Positions 1-8,051 of a stretch of 54,022 bases of DNA are shown here, piece by piece. The stretch comes from Halonotius pteroides (lineage in GTDB: Archaea; Halobacteriota; Halobacteria; Halobacteriales; Haloferacaceae), in the NCBI RefSeq assembly GCF_003605635.1, contig NZ_QMDW01000016.1:1-54022 (forward strand), read 5' to 3'. Each line of letters starts with the position of its first letter. Positions within the stretch are counted from its first letter, which is position 1. The notes beneath the pieces were generated by a model. The model worked only from the letters and a program-made list of their open reading frames with translations, was not told the DNA's origin and made no database searches. The translations under genes and the position numbers were made by a program.

Positions 1-121
1 CCGTCACTCACGCCACTACTTGCGGGTTCTATTGTAAAGTCAGTCGCCTCCATTTCAAACGTGACTGGGTTTTGTTTGGTTGCACCGTCCTCAGGTGACG
101 CAAACGAGACTGATCCAGTAG
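1..121. repeat. Copy 1 of a 357-bp-period internal direct duplication
   Basis: Positions 1-121 match 358-478 with three mismatches (69/426, 72/429 and 75/432), an in-frame offset of 119 codons inside the secreted DUF4399-like gene. All three changes are silent at the protein level. The match probably continues left of the window. Confidence 0.93.
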
Positions 122-629
122 ATGGGGTGTAGTTCACAGAGGGTTCAGCGGTTACACTCACAGTGTCAGTGAGATCATACGCTTTGTGACTGGCATCACC
201 AGCTTGTAGACGAACAGTGTGTTCACCGGGATCAAGATCTAATTCGGCTGTCGTCTGCCCACCGCCATAGTGGTAGTATCCGTTTTCTTCGTTATTTGGA
301 ATTACTTCTCCGGGTGATAGCGGTCTTTGATTTACGAGAATGTGAAAGTGCCCTGCTCCGTCACTCACGCCACTACTTGCGGGTTCTATTGTAAAGTCAG
401 TCGCCTCCATTTCAAACGTGACTGGATTCTGCTTGGTTGCACCGTCCTCAGGTGACGCAAACGAGACTGATCCAGTAGGTGAGGCGTAGTCAGGATCATT
501 ATCATCATAATTTGCCGTCACAGATGACGAGCCCACCACAGCAGTGACACCCACACCAGCGGTCAATTTTAGTAGATTTCTGCGTAGTGCAGTCGGTTGT
601 GTATCGTTCTCTGCGTCCGAACCATCCAT
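1..629 (-). CDS. Tat-type secreted protein with tandem DUF4399-like domains (partial)
   Basis: The gene starts at 629 and runs off the left edge without a stop, giving 209 visible codons. Residues 15-35 read LRRNLLKLTAGVGVTAVVGSS, a twin-arginine-type signal, so the folded protein is probably exported. The mature part has a unit beginning TGSVSFASPEDGATKQNPV, followed by an HFHILVN motif and a stretch rich in Gly and Tyr; this resembles DUF4399, a small beta-rich extracytoplasmic domain of unknown role. A second unit begins in the same way near the window edge. A TATA-like element (ttaca, about 26 nt upstream near 655) suits a leaderless mRNA. Base composition is clearly more AT-rich than in the neighbouring core genes, suggesting accessory DNA. 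The family assignment rests on motif memory and is tentative. Confidence 0.7.
   Translation of the reverse strand, partial: MDGSDAENDTQPTALRRNLLKLTAGVGVTAVVGSSSVTANYDDNDPDYASPTGSVSFASPEDGATKQNPVTFEMEATDFTIEPASSGVSDGAGHFHILVNQRPLSPGEVIPNNEENGYYHYGGGQTTAELDLDPGEHTVRLQAGDASHKAYDLTDTVSVTAEPSVNYTPSTGSVSFASPEDGATKQNPVTFEMEATDFTIEPASSGVSD
358..478. repeat. Copy 2 of the internal direct duplication
   Basis: Second copy of the 121-bp match, lying in the first domain unit of the partial secreted protein. Similarity falls off after 478, where the two units diverge. Confidence 0.93.
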
Positions 630-1094
630 ACAGTGATTACGGTTTCATTGGTGTAAATGTTATGCCGAGATATCCGTTGTTAGAGAGCCTGAAACCCATA
701 TTTCAAACAAACAATCTATTGAAATAATATATCCGAATAATATTATTGATTATAATGGATTGTCACTGTCTAGTTCAGGTATTATCGTTCAGTGATGTAC
801 TGTAACCTGCGCTGTGGACTGTATCAAAAGGTCGTCTATAGCCTGACTCGAACCTGACCGGTATAACACAGCAAATTGAATCGCTCAAATAGACAGTGCC
901 CCATGAGTTAGCATCACTATCATTCTGACAGTACTGGTTGAGAGAGTTAGGTGCTGCACAGATCCTCTGTATGCAGCACCCCGATCGTGTCAGTTCATGC
1001 GGATTTCAACAGAGACTGCGTTTCTTTCGCCCACGTTATCGCGGCCGACTCACTGATCGATGACGCTTTTCCACCCGGCGACCCACATATCGGT
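630..1094. other. AT-rich intergenic region, divergent promoters
   Basis: No convincing gene. It separates the divergent DUF4399-like and aminopeptidase genes. The left end has the TATA-like element of the secreted protein near 655. A T-rich stretch near 1066-1070 lies at the right distance for leaderless transcription of the aminopeptidase gene. The open frame running upstream of 1095 (from 951) lacks family similarity and is treated as non-coding. Confidence 0.6.
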
Positions 1095-2186
1095 ATGGAT
1101 CCACGCATCCGCGAGCACGCCGCCACCATTGTCGACCACGCGGTCGACCTGGAAGCCGGCGACCGCGTCGTCATCCAACTCCCACCCGAGGCCGAGGATC
1201 TCGCCGTCGCCCTCTACGAGCAGTGTGGCGACATCGGCGCGATTCCCGTCTGGCTCACCCACTCCGATCGCGCCTCCCGGGCGTACCTCCGGGCGGCCGG
1301 CGAGGAGTACGAAACCCCCGACCACCAACTCGCCTTCTACGAGGAAACGGACGCCTTCATCATCGCCCGCGGCGGCGCGAACGTCACCGAGACCAGCGAC
1401 GTGCCGCCCGCAAACAACGCGGCGTTCAAACGCGCCTACCAACCCGTCCAGGAGGAACGGCTCTCGAAACGCTGGTGTCTCACCCAGTACCCGACCAGCG
1501 GTCACGCCCAACTCGCCGGGATGAGCACCGAGGCCTACCAGGACTTCGTCTGGGACGCCGTGGGGCTCGACTGGGACGCCCAACGCGAGTTTCAGGCGGG
1601 GATGGCCGACCGGCTTGAAGATGCCACCGAGGTTCGCATTATCGCCGGCGACGAGACCGACCTCACGCTCTCGGTTGCGGGCAACCACGCGCTCAACGAT
1701 TACGGCGAGAAGAACCTCCCCGGCGGCGAGGTCTTTACCGCCCCAGTCGTCGACAGCGTTGACGGCGAGGTTCACTTTGATATGCCGCTCTACCGCCAAG
1801 GTCGGGAAATCCGCGACGTGCGACTCACCTTCGAGAACGACGAGGTCGTCGCCCACAGCGCGGGCCGCAATAAGGAACTGCTGACCGAGATCCTCGAAAC
1901 CGACGACGGTGCGAACCGACTCGGCGAACTCGGGATCGGGATGAACCGCGCGATTGATCAGTTCACCTACAACATGCTGTTCGACGAGAAGATGGGCGAG
2001 ACGGTGCATCTCGCGGTTGGGGCGGCCTATCCCGAAACCGTCGGCGATGACAACGCTGTCAACGAATCAGCCGAACACGTCGACATGATCGTCGATATGA
2101 GCGAGGATGCCCGACTCGAATTTGACGGCGAGGTCGTCCAGCGAAACGGGACGTTCGTCTTTGAGGACGGCTTTGACGCCGCCTGA
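1095..2186 (+). CDS. M29-family aminopeptidase (AmpS/AmpT type)
   Basis: This 363-residue metallo-aminopeptidase is predicted to remove N-terminal residues from peptides in the cytoplasm, completing peptide turnover. The start at 1095 (MDPRIREHAATIVDHAV) matches the usual N-terminus of the family, whose members are about 360-410 residues long. Candidate metal ligands follow the family order: Glu in the GGEVFTAPV segment, a Glu in the GELGIGMN segment, then His (ETVHLAVG), Tyr (AAYPETV) and a His-x-Asp pair (EHVDMIVD). A 48-codon upstream extension in the same frame lies in AT-rich DNA and looks non-coding. The gene stands alone, with a convergent neighbour downstream. Confidence 0.9.
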   Translation: MDPRIREHAATIVDHAVDLEAGDRVVIQLPPEAEDLAVALYEQCGDIGAIPVWLTHSDRASRAYLRAAGEEYETPDHQLAFYEETDAFIIARGGANVTETSDVPPANNAAFKRAYQPVQEERLSKRWCLTQYPTSGHAQLAGMSTEAYQDFVWDAVGLDWDAQREFQAGMADRLEDATEVRIIAGDETDLTLSVAGNHALNDYGEKNLPGGEVFTAPVVDSVDGEVHFDMPLYRQGREIRDVRLTFENDEVVAHSAGRNKELLTEILETDDGANRLGELGIGMNRAIDQFTYNMLFDEKMGETVHLAVGAAYPETVGDDNAVNESAEHVDMIVDMSEDARLEFDGEVVQRNGTFVFEDGFDAA

Positions 2187-2258
2187 GCCGGTGGTGTCGA
2201 CGGCGAATCTTCGCCGATACACACTCGGAGTGTCTGTCGAGAGATGCTCCAACGAACG

Positions 2259-3521
2259 CTACACAACGCTATCGGCATCCTGCGGGGTGAGCTCCACGAA
2301 CGCCGCGGAGTCATCCTCCGAAAGGATCGTGAGCGTAAACGTCCCTCGCGGCGTCAGCGTCCACACATGGCCGTCGTCGGCTGTTGAGCCAACGGAGACA
2401 CTCTCTTGGCCGTTCTGTCCGATCGACACATCAGCGTCGACCGGTTGACCGGTATCGACATCAACAACACGCACATCGAGCGGCCCGCCGACGTAGGCGC
2501 GGTCGACGGTCACTGCTAATCCGTCCTGTCGTTTCGTTGTTCGCGTCACGGGAACGACCTCATCCAGCGCGATCTGTTGGTGTTCGACGAAGCGCTTCTC
2601 GGTTGTGCCGTCGATAAACGTCTGCAACGAGCCCTCGTCGATCTCGATCGACACCAGCGACAGCGAGCCCGGGCCACCGATACTCCAGGTGCCGCCGCTG
2701 CGTCGCTCCCAGAACCACGGATACTGTGTAGTGACGATATCCTCCGCGGTTGCGGCGGTGATCTGCCCACCGGTCGCACGGTTGTCGAACCGGTACGCCT
2801 CCCGAATGTAACTGCCGTCGTTAATCGCTGTGAGGGCAAGATTGCCATCGCCGACCTGTATCGACACCCGTCCAGCCGGTCGATCGCCGCTGAACACGGT
2901 GGCGGCGTAGGCCCGCACCGGGCCATCGAGCAGCCGAAGCTCGTAATCGACTGTGGTCAGCCGATCCGATAGCTCCCGCCGTCTGTCATTATCGCTGCTG
3001 GCTTCGATCTGGGCATCGATCACATCGAGACGGTCGCGCAGTCGGTCAGCCGTCTGGCCGATCAACACCAACTCTTCGAGAAACGCCGTCGGCTCGCGGT
3101 CGCCGGCTGCGAAGGCGTCGATTGCGTCAGCCTCCCGTTGGCGGAGCTGGTCGGCGGTCGCCGCGATCGCATCAACGCTGGCAGCGAGGCTATCGTTGGC
3201 ACCCGCGTCAGCCGATACATTTTGTTCGATGGCGGCGGTGGCGAGTGTATCGGTCGCGGCCGCACTCTCGAAGCCGGCGGCCGGGCCGATATCAACGTGG
3301 TGTCGCCGCAGGCTGCTCCGACTGATCGCCCCTGCTCGCAGCGGTAACACGTTTCGTGGGGTCACATTCGCTGTCTCGGTTGTGCGGTCGCCGCCAGCCG
3401 TGGCCTGCAGCGGTGCTGATATTTGTGCGGCGGTGGTGTCGCTCCCGGCCGGGGGTATCGCGCCGGCACCGACCGTCGCTGTGACCAACAGCGCGGCGAG
3501 GAACAGCGGGAGGGCTCTCAT
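2259..3521 (-). CDS. Secreted haloarchaeal protein, DUF7096/DUF7094-like
   Basis: This 420-residue protein begins with a Sec-type signal (MRALPLFLAALLVTATVGAGA). Residues about 95-200 are Ala/Asp/Arg-rich and look alpha-helical or coiled-coil (DQLRQREADAIDAF, then TADRLRDRLDVIDAQIEA). The rest is beta-rich with many Thr, Gly and Asp residues and ends without a second membrane segment, so it is likely released or held at the cell surface. I recognise the overall form as a haloarchaea-specific family of unknown function, probably DUF7096 plus DUF7094, by pattern only. It is transcribed divergently from the membrane wHTH gene at 3643, with 121 bp between the starts and a palindrome in that gap. 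Co-regulation by the wHTH partner is an inference. Confidence 0.8.
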   Translation of the reverse strand: MRALPLFLAALLVTATVGAGAIPPAGSDTTAAQISAPLQATAGGDRTTETANVTPRNVLPLRAGAISRSSLRRHHVDIGPAAGFESAAATDTLATAAIEQNVSADAGANDSLAASVDAIAATADQLRQREADAIDAFAAGDREPTAFLEELVLIGQTADRLRDRLDVIDAQIEASSDNDRRRELSDRLTTVDYELRLLDGPVRAYAATVFSGDRPAGRVSIQVGDGNLALTAINDGSYIREAYRFDNRATGGQITAATAEDIVTTQYPWFWERRSGGTWSIGGPGSLSLVSIEIDEGSLQTFIDGTTEKRFVEHQQIALDEVVPVTRTTKRQDGLAVTVDRAYVGGPLDVRVVDVDTGQPVDADVSIGQNGQESVSVGSTADDGHVWTLTPRGTFTLTILSEDDSAAFVELTPQDADSVV

Positions 3522-3584
3522 TCATCGGCACTCTCTGGCGGATCGACAAAAATCCATCTACAGGCGACGAGGGATGGTGGACTC

Positions 3585-3607
3585 CTGTCACACAGCCGGT
3601 GTGATAG
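3585..3607. promoter_or_regulatory. Palindrome in the divergent promoter region, candidate operator
   Basis: The sequence ctgtcacac-agccg-gtgtgatag has 9-nt arms matching at 8 of 9 positions, with a perfect 6-bp core (tcacac/gtgtga) and a 5-nt spacer. It lies between the divergent starts at 3521 and 3643, 36 nt before the latter. That is a plausible site for a dimeric winged-helix regulator, possibly the product of the gene at 3643. Confidence 0.5.
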
Positions 3608-3642
3608 AAAGCGTTTTCCGCGACGACTGTGAGGCTCCGGTA

Positions 3643-4842
3643 ATGCGGTTTGTAGCCCTCGGGGTGATCTTCCTCGTGTGCCTCGCTTCTGCCCCTCCAG
3701 CCGCCGCGGCCGCTGTTCCAAGCGACACCGCCGCGGCCACGTCGGTCGATACGATGGCCGCCAGCACCGCGGTTTCGCCGGTCGCCCAGACGACCGCTCC
3801 GGATGGCGCGCTTGCCGCCGATACGGTTGCTGAGCCAACGACAACCTTCGAACTCGCTCTCCAGCCCGACCGGAGTGCCGACTGGACGGTGACGGTCACC
3901 TACGATCTCCGCACCGACGACCAGCAGGCAGCCTTTGCTGACCTCGCGGCGGCCTACCGAGATGGGGAGGCCGATTTTGGCCCAAGCGCCTCGCTGTATG
4001 CGAATCTTGCCGCCCGCGCCAGCGAGACCACTGACCGAGAGATGACCATCGAGAATCCGACCTACAGCGCGGTTCGACGCGGGACGACCGGCCGGCTTGA
4101 GCTGTCGTTTACATGGACGAACTTCCTTGCCGACGCGGGTGAGGAACGACTCGTCTTCAACGACGCGCTGTCGACGCCCGACGGCACGTGGCTCTCGACA
4201 CTCGGCGAAAATCAGGTACTCCGGATCACCACGCCCCGCGGCTACGCGATCACGAGCGCAAACGTTCCCTTCGCCGACAACACCGTCGAGATCGAAGGGC
4301 CACGGAGCTTCAACTCTGATGATCATATCCGCATCAGCTTTGAGGAGTCCGTGCTCGGGGCGGGCTCACTGCGGTTTGTTGGCATCGCCGTGATCATCGC
4401 CGCGATGCTTATTTCGCTTGCCGTCCTGTTGCGCCGCAACGATCGTATCGCCGTTCGCGACCGCGTTCTTCCGGGTGGTGGCGACGATCCTGACTCAACC
4501 GCGGCTGCGACGGCCGAGGAGCCGGCTGCGGCCGATCCGCCGGAAGAGGATCTTTCGCTGTTAGCCGATGATGAACGGGTCGAGCGCCTGCTTGAGCGCA
4601 ACGGCGGGCGGATGCGACAGGCCGCGATCGTCGATGAAACCGACTGGTCGGACGCAAAGGTTTCACAGCTGCTGTCGTCGATGGCTGATGCGGATCGGAT
4701 CTCGAAGCTCCGGATCGGCCGGGAGAATCTGATCACGCTGCCCGGTGTCGACGCAACCGGTGGTGATAATCCGACCGGGACTGAGAATGCTGCTGCCGAC
4801 GATCCATCGACAGATGCAGGCCCCGACGCCCCACCGCGTTGA
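3643..4842 (+). CDS. Membrane-anchored winged-helix regulator (DUF7345/DUF7343-like)
   Basis: This 399-residue protein starts at 3643 with a signal peptide (MRFVALGVIFLVCLASA). Residues about 65-240 form an extracytoplasmic beta-rich domain. One membrane span at 244-264 (FVGIAVIIAAMLISLAVLL) is followed by a basic RRNDR stop-transfer sequence, an acidic linker, and a winged-helix domain at about 304-368 (ERLLERNGGRMRQAAIVDET, DAKVSQLLSSM, a basic wing near RISKLRIGRE). The layout suits a one-component sensor that detects an outside signal and binds DNA inside. The in-frame sequence upstream of 3643 is the antisense of the neighbouring gene. The partner secreted protein is divergent, and a palindrome lies between the two genes. 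Confidence 0.85.
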   Translation: MRFVALGVIFLVCLASAPPAAAAAVPSDTAAATSVDTMAASTAVSPVAQTTAPDGALAADTVAEPTTTFELALQPDRSADWTVTVTYDLRTDDQQAAFADLAAAYRDGEADFGPSASLYANLAARASETTDREMTIENPTYSAVRRGTTGRLELSFTWTNFLADAGEERLVFNDALSTPDGTWLSTLGENQVLRITTPRGYAITSANVPFADNTVEIEGPRSFNSDDHIRISFEESVLGAGSLRFVGIAVIIAAMLISLAVLLRRNDRIAVRDRVLPGGGDDPDSTAAATAEEPAAADPPEEDLSLLADDERVERLLERNGGRMRQAAIVDETDWSDAKVSQLLSSMADADRISKLRIGRENLITLPGVDATGGDNPTGTENAAADDPSTDAGPDAPPR

Positions 4843-4938
4843 TACCGTTACTCGGTTCCATCGGGCCGTCACCCGCGGCATCGGCGGGGTGGTTCGCGGT
4901 TTCGTCACCTACTTTGCTGACGCTCGCAAACCAGGCGT

Positions 4939-5781
4939 ATGGAGTATTTGGAGCGTCGGGTAGGGCTGGTCAACGACCGGCTTGAGGCGGCCATCGAGGC
5001 CGCTGATCCCGACGCCTTAGGCGACCACCTCGGGCATGTCGTTCTCGCTGGCGGCAAGCGAGTACGGCCGGCGGTGACGGTGCTCTCGTGTGAGGCTGTC
5101 GGTGGCGACCGCGAGCAGGCGGTCGATTTTGCGGCCGGCATCGAACTCGTCCACAACGCCTCCTTGGTCATCGACGACATCATCGACCGCTCGGATACCC
5201 GTCGGGGAACGCCGAGTGCATGGGCCGAATACGGCTACGGCCCGGCGATTATCGCCAGCGACGGCCTCCTTGGGGAAGCCTTCGCGCTGTTTGCCGACAA
5301 CGGCCACGCCATGGAGATTGTCGCCGATGCGATGGTTGAACTCGGAGAGGGCGAAGGGACAGAACTCGCCGCGAAGCCGACAACCGAGACCGAATATATG
5401 ACCTTGGCCCGGCGGAAAACGGGCGCGCTGTTTCGGGCCTCGGCGGAACTCGGGGCGGTCGCCGGCGAAGCCGACGCGGAGACGGTCGACGCCTTCGGCG
5501 AGTACGCCGAGCGGGTCGGCGTCGCCTTCCAGATCCGAGACGACGTGTTGGATGCGACCGCAAGCACCGCCGATCTCGGCAAGCCTGCGGGCCAAGACGA
5601 AACGATGGATCGGCCCTCACTGATCCAGATCACCGATCTCACACCCGAGGAGGCCGACCAGCGCGCCCGCAAACAGTCAGATCTCGCCTTGGAGGCCCTT
5701 GGCGGGGTCGACCTCCCGGAGACCGACGCTGTGGCGTATCTCCGTGATCTCGCGGAGTTCGTTGTCGTCCGCGAGCGATAG
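4939..5781 (+). CDS. idsA: Polyprenyl (geranylgeranyl-type) diphosphate synthase
   Basis: This 280-residue trans-prenyltransferase condenses isopentenyl diphosphate with allylic diphosphates to make isoprenoid chains for archaeal lipids or quinones. Visible motifs are GGKRVRP, the first Asp-rich motif DDIID in the segment LVIDDIIDRSDTRRG, and the second Asp-rich motif DDVLD in FQIRDDVLD, which bind Mg2+ and diphosphate. The residue five before the first Asp-rich motif is Ala. Archaeal geranylgeranyl synthases often have an aromatic residue there, and a small residue is usual in longer-chain enzymes, so a product longer than C20 is possible. A T-rich element near 4909-4916 is suitably placed for a leaderless start at 4939. 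The chain length remains an inference. Confidence 0.92.
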   Translation: MEYLERRVGLVNDRLEAAIEAADPDALGDHLGHVVLAGGKRVRPAVTVLSCEAVGGDREQAVDFAAGIELVHNASLVIDDIIDRSDTRRGTPSAWAEYGYGPAIIASDGLLGEAFALFADNGHAMEIVADAMVELGEGEGTELAAKPTTETEYMTLARRKTGALFRASAELGAVAGEADAETVDAFGEYAERVGVAFQIRDDVLDATASTADLGKPAGQDETMDRPSLIQITDLTPEEADQRARKQSDLALEALGGVDLPETDAVAYLRDLAEFVVVRER

Positions 5782-5837
5782 CCTACCAACCCACGAATGG
5801 AAACGCTCTTTTGAGTATCGCCCGCAGTGTGTGACAT

Positions 5838-7151
5838 ATGAGCAACGGCGATGACGATCCGACCGACGCCGACGAGGTCGACGCCGAGGGTTCGGCCGAC
5901 GCTGACGCCGGTGAGTTGGCCACAACCGAGGATCCTGATGAGCGCTGTGAGGCCGCTGCTGAGGCATTGGAGGCCGCAGCAACGGAGGCTGCCCTCGACG
6001 ATGTGGAAGCGACGCTCGACGCTATCGAGGCTGACCTCCCACCGGTGCCGGAGGCCGATGAAGACGACGAAGACGGCCCCGACGATCCTCACGAGGAGGC
6101 TCGCTCCCGGCTTGCTGACCTCCGCGACGATCTTGCGGCGGCACGTGGCCCCTACGCTGCGGATGTAACCGGTGCGATCGAGTCGGCGACAGCCGCGATC
6201 GACGACGGCGACTGGACTGAACAAGGAGCGGGTGACGTTGCCGACGCCGTCGGGTCGTTCGTCGACGCCGTCGCCGAGCAGGTCGACACCGACGCGGAGC
6301 CGCCGACGACGGTTGAGGAAGCGACCACGGTACTTGACGAGGTCGCGGCAGCAGTCGAGACGGCCGGCCTCGATCCAGATGTTGACGACGAAACGATCGC
6401 CGCGCTGGTCGACGTAACCGACACCCTCGACAACGATATTGAGGCTGCCCAAGAGTGGGCTGACCTCTCGGTGCGGGAGACACTCCAAGCCGAGGGGTAC
6501 TACGATGTCCTCGGCCACACGAAGGATTTCCCCATGGAGTGGGCTGCTCTCAAAGAGCATGAAAAACGCGGCAACACTGCCATGATCCTTAGTGCCCTCG
6601 AGAAGTTAGATTCGGAGTTCATGGAGGAACACTGTCTCGACGCCCTCGAACGAATGGGTCCGGTCGCGGCGACCGACGAGGCCATCGAGACGATGCTCGC
6701 CCGCGCCGAAAAGCGTGACAAACCCGCGGTTCGGATTCTCGGGAAGATGGGTGCGACCGAGGCCGTCGAGACGCTGATTGAGTACGTCGATGCCGACAGC
6801 GACGCACCGCTGCAGAAGGTTACCTTCCGCGCGCTCGGTGAGATCGGCGACGACCGCGCCGTCCAGCCGCTGGCCGACAAACTGCTGATGGACAACGATA
6901 TCGTCCGGCCGCAGGCCGCCCGCGCGCTCGGCCTTATCGGCGACACCCGCGCGATCAAACCGTTGTCTGAGACCCTGAAGGCCGACGACGACGCCACTGT
7001 CCGGGCTCAAGCCGCCTGGGCGCTCCGGCAGATCGGCACCAAACGCTCCCTTGAGGCCGTGGTTGATCACGGCAGCGACGAGACGTTTGTTGTGCAGACC
7101 GAACTCGATAAGGCACGTGAAGAACTCGACGCCGCGGTGCCAAACGCCTGA
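5838..7151 (+). CDS. HEAT-repeat protein with acidic N-terminal region
   Basis: This 437-residue cytoplasmic protein has two parts. Residues 1-210 are extremely acidic and Ala-rich, with helical, coiled-coil-like segments. Residues about 215-430 carry five to six HEAT or PBS-lyase-type repeats, seen as recurrent patterns such as VRILGKMGATEAVETLIEYV, FRALGEIGDDRAVQPLADKL, ARALGLIGDTRAIKPLSETL and AWALRQIGTKRSLEAVVDHG. Such repeats build a curved scaffold for protein-protein contacts. No catalytic motif is visible, so it is likely an adaptor. It follows idsA by 56 nt but has its own T-rich promoter-like element (near 5805-5815). No specific function can be given. Confidence 0.88.
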   Translation: MSNGDDDPTDADEVDAEGSADADAGELATTEDPDERCEAAAEALEAAATEAALDDVEATLDAIEADLPPVPEADEDDEDGPDDPHEEARSRLADLRDDLAAARGPYAADVTGAIESATAAIDDGDWTEQGAGDVADAVGSFVDAVAEQVDTDAEPPTTVEEATTVLDEVAAAVETAGLDPDVDDETIAALVDVTDTLDNDIEAAQEWADLSVRETLQAEGYYDVLGHTKDFPMEWAALKEHEKRGNTAMILSALEKLDSEFMEEHCLDALERMGPVAATDEAIETMLARAEKRDKPAVRILGKMGATEAVETLIEYVDADSDAPLQKVTFRALGEIGDDRAVQPLADKLLMDNDIVRPQAARALGLIGDTRAIKPLSETLKADDDATVRAQAAWALRQIGTKRSLEAVVDHGSDETFVVQTELDKAREELDAAVPNA

Positions 7152-7393
7152 CCTGTGTTGGCATACTCACCGTAGAAGACCTTGAGATTCTCCGCGTCGT
7201 AGAAATACGTCATTTTTATTCCGAATATTTTGCTCACTGCACAGCCGGGACAGGCTGGGCCAGCAAACAATCGTCCCGTTCTGACGGGATCACTACAGGC
7301 AATCACTCCGCAGTTATGCCAGTCCCCACAGGGCTCGTCGGCACCTGCTGTTTCACCGCGGACACGTCGATGAAAGGCATCTTCGCTCGTCAC
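7067..7393 (-). CDS. Doubtful cysteine-rich small protein or gene remnant
   Basis: An open frame of 108 codons from 7393 overlaps the 3' end of the HEAT-repeat gene by 28 codons. The non-overlapping part has five Cys residues arranged as CGDWHNC, then IAC, then CPGC, plus a FYDAENLKVFYGEY segment, so it could be a zinc-ribbon-like protein. The overlap into a well-supported gene on the other strand suggests a lost native 3' end. I recognise no family, and this may be a decayed fragment. Confidence 0.22.
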   Translation of the reverse strand: MTSEDAFHRRVRGETAGADEPCGDWHNCGVIACSDPVRTGRLFAGPACPGCAVSKIFGIKMTYFYDAENLKVFYGEYANTGQAFGTAASSSSRALSSSVCTTNVSSLP

Positions 7394-7632
7394 TCGTGAC
7401 GGTGTCCTTGATTAGCACGTCGCAGCCCGCATCAGCATGGCGGTCGGGTTGGCGGGAAGCTGTCACTTTCGACTATTAATTTCGACGTAAGGCGAGGGGG
7501 TGCATTTAGATTCTAGTTGAAGTCCCTCTTTCAGCAGGGGGCGTAGGCAACCCCCTAAAACGCCGATTTTAAGCAGCTTAGCATGTCCAAAGCCGGGGTT
7601 AGTTGCAATACAGAACTGCCTAACTACTAGAT
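7394..7632. other. Gene-free stretch with G/C-run hairpins, possible transposon scar
   Basis: No gene is supported. TTGAAGTCCC at 7517-7526 is followed by a G run at 7537-7541 and a C run at 7551-7555, so alternative short hairpins can form. The TTGAAG-C run-G run arrangement reminds me of the right ends of haloarchaeal IS200/IS605-type elements, but there is no transposase and this is only a resemblance. Confidence 0.3.
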
Positions 7633-7706
7633 GGGCCCTATCGGATTTGAACCAATGACCACCGAGTTATGAGCTCGGCGCTCTTACCAGACTAAGCTAA
7701 GGGCCC
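7633..7706 (-). tRNA. tRNA-Met (anticodon CAU)
   Basis: A 74-nt cloverleaf reads from 7706 down to 7633. The 7-bp acceptor stem is GGGCCCT/AGGGCCC, the anticodon stem CCGAG/CTCGG holds loop CTCATAA (anticodon CAT), and the T-arm is ATTGG-TTCAAAT-CCGAT. The acceptor starts with G-C, unlike a typical archaeal initiator, so elongator Met or the CAU-reading tRNA-Ile are the options; elongator Met is favoured. CCA is not encoded. Confidence 0.92.
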
Positions 7707-7827
7707 TACCCGAGTGATACCGACTGCCCCCATATGAGAGTGTCGAGTTTCCGAACACAAGCGGCGATGCTTGAACTCGCTGTGAGAGTGGAGCATCGAC
7801 GCCTCTCGCGTCATTGTTCGAGAAAAC

Positions 7828-7849
7828 ACGCCGTCGCCAGGGCTCGAAC
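7828..7849 (-). repeat. Duplicated 3' end of tRNA-Asn (possible att scar)
   Basis: The 22-bp segment is identical to 7978-7999, the 3' part of the tRNA-Asn gene (acceptor 3' strand and start of the T-arm) plus 2 bp. The flanking gaaaac is also shared, apart from a 1-nt indel. A partial tRNA 3' end 150 bp from the intact gene is the usual trace of site-specific integration and later loss of an element. Confidence 0.75.
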
Positions 7850-7941
7850 TCACCGAGACGGTCACCCTCGCTTCGCTCGCGTGCTGCGACTTGTCTGCAC
7901 GAGCCCTTTCTGAGCGACCACACCCACGACAGTTGCTACTC

Positions 7942-7954
7942 GGAGCCAGGCTCC
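7942..7954. other. Small hairpin between the tRNA-Asn end and its duplicate
   Basis: GGAGCC-a-GGCTCC is a 6-bp palindrome, with outer cgaca/tgtcg arms that can add a second stem. It lies downstream of tRNA-Asn on the minus strand and might be a processing or termination structure; no function is shown. Confidence 0.35.
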
Positions 7955-7979
7955 TCGTGAGTTGTCGCAGGAAAACGAC

Positions 7980-8051
7980 GCCGTCGCCAGGGCTCGAACC
8001 TGGGACCACCTCGTTAACAGCGAGGTGCTCTACCATCTGAGCTACGACGGC
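7980..8051 (-). tRNA. tRNA-Asn (anticodon GUU)
   Basis: A 72-nt cloverleaf reads from 8051 to 7980. The acceptor stem is GCCGTCG/CGACGGC, D-arm GCTC-AGATGGTA-GAGC, anticodon stem CCTCG/CGAGG with loop CTGTTAA (GTT), and T-arm CCAGG-TTCGAGC-CCTGG. No intron or encoded CCA. The 3' end is duplicated downstream at 7828-7849. The divergent neighbour at 8151 encodes the CCA-adding enzyme. Confidence 0.96.

Noticed and set aside
1050-2009. 319-codon minus-strand frame inside the aminopeptidase gene
   Set aside because: Antisense shadow caused by GC-rich codon structure; no family motif, while the plus strand has a full M29 protein.
2953-3642. Long N-terminal extension of the membrane wHTH protein
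   Set aside because: It is antisense to the secreted DUF7096-like gene; the signal peptide begins at 3643.
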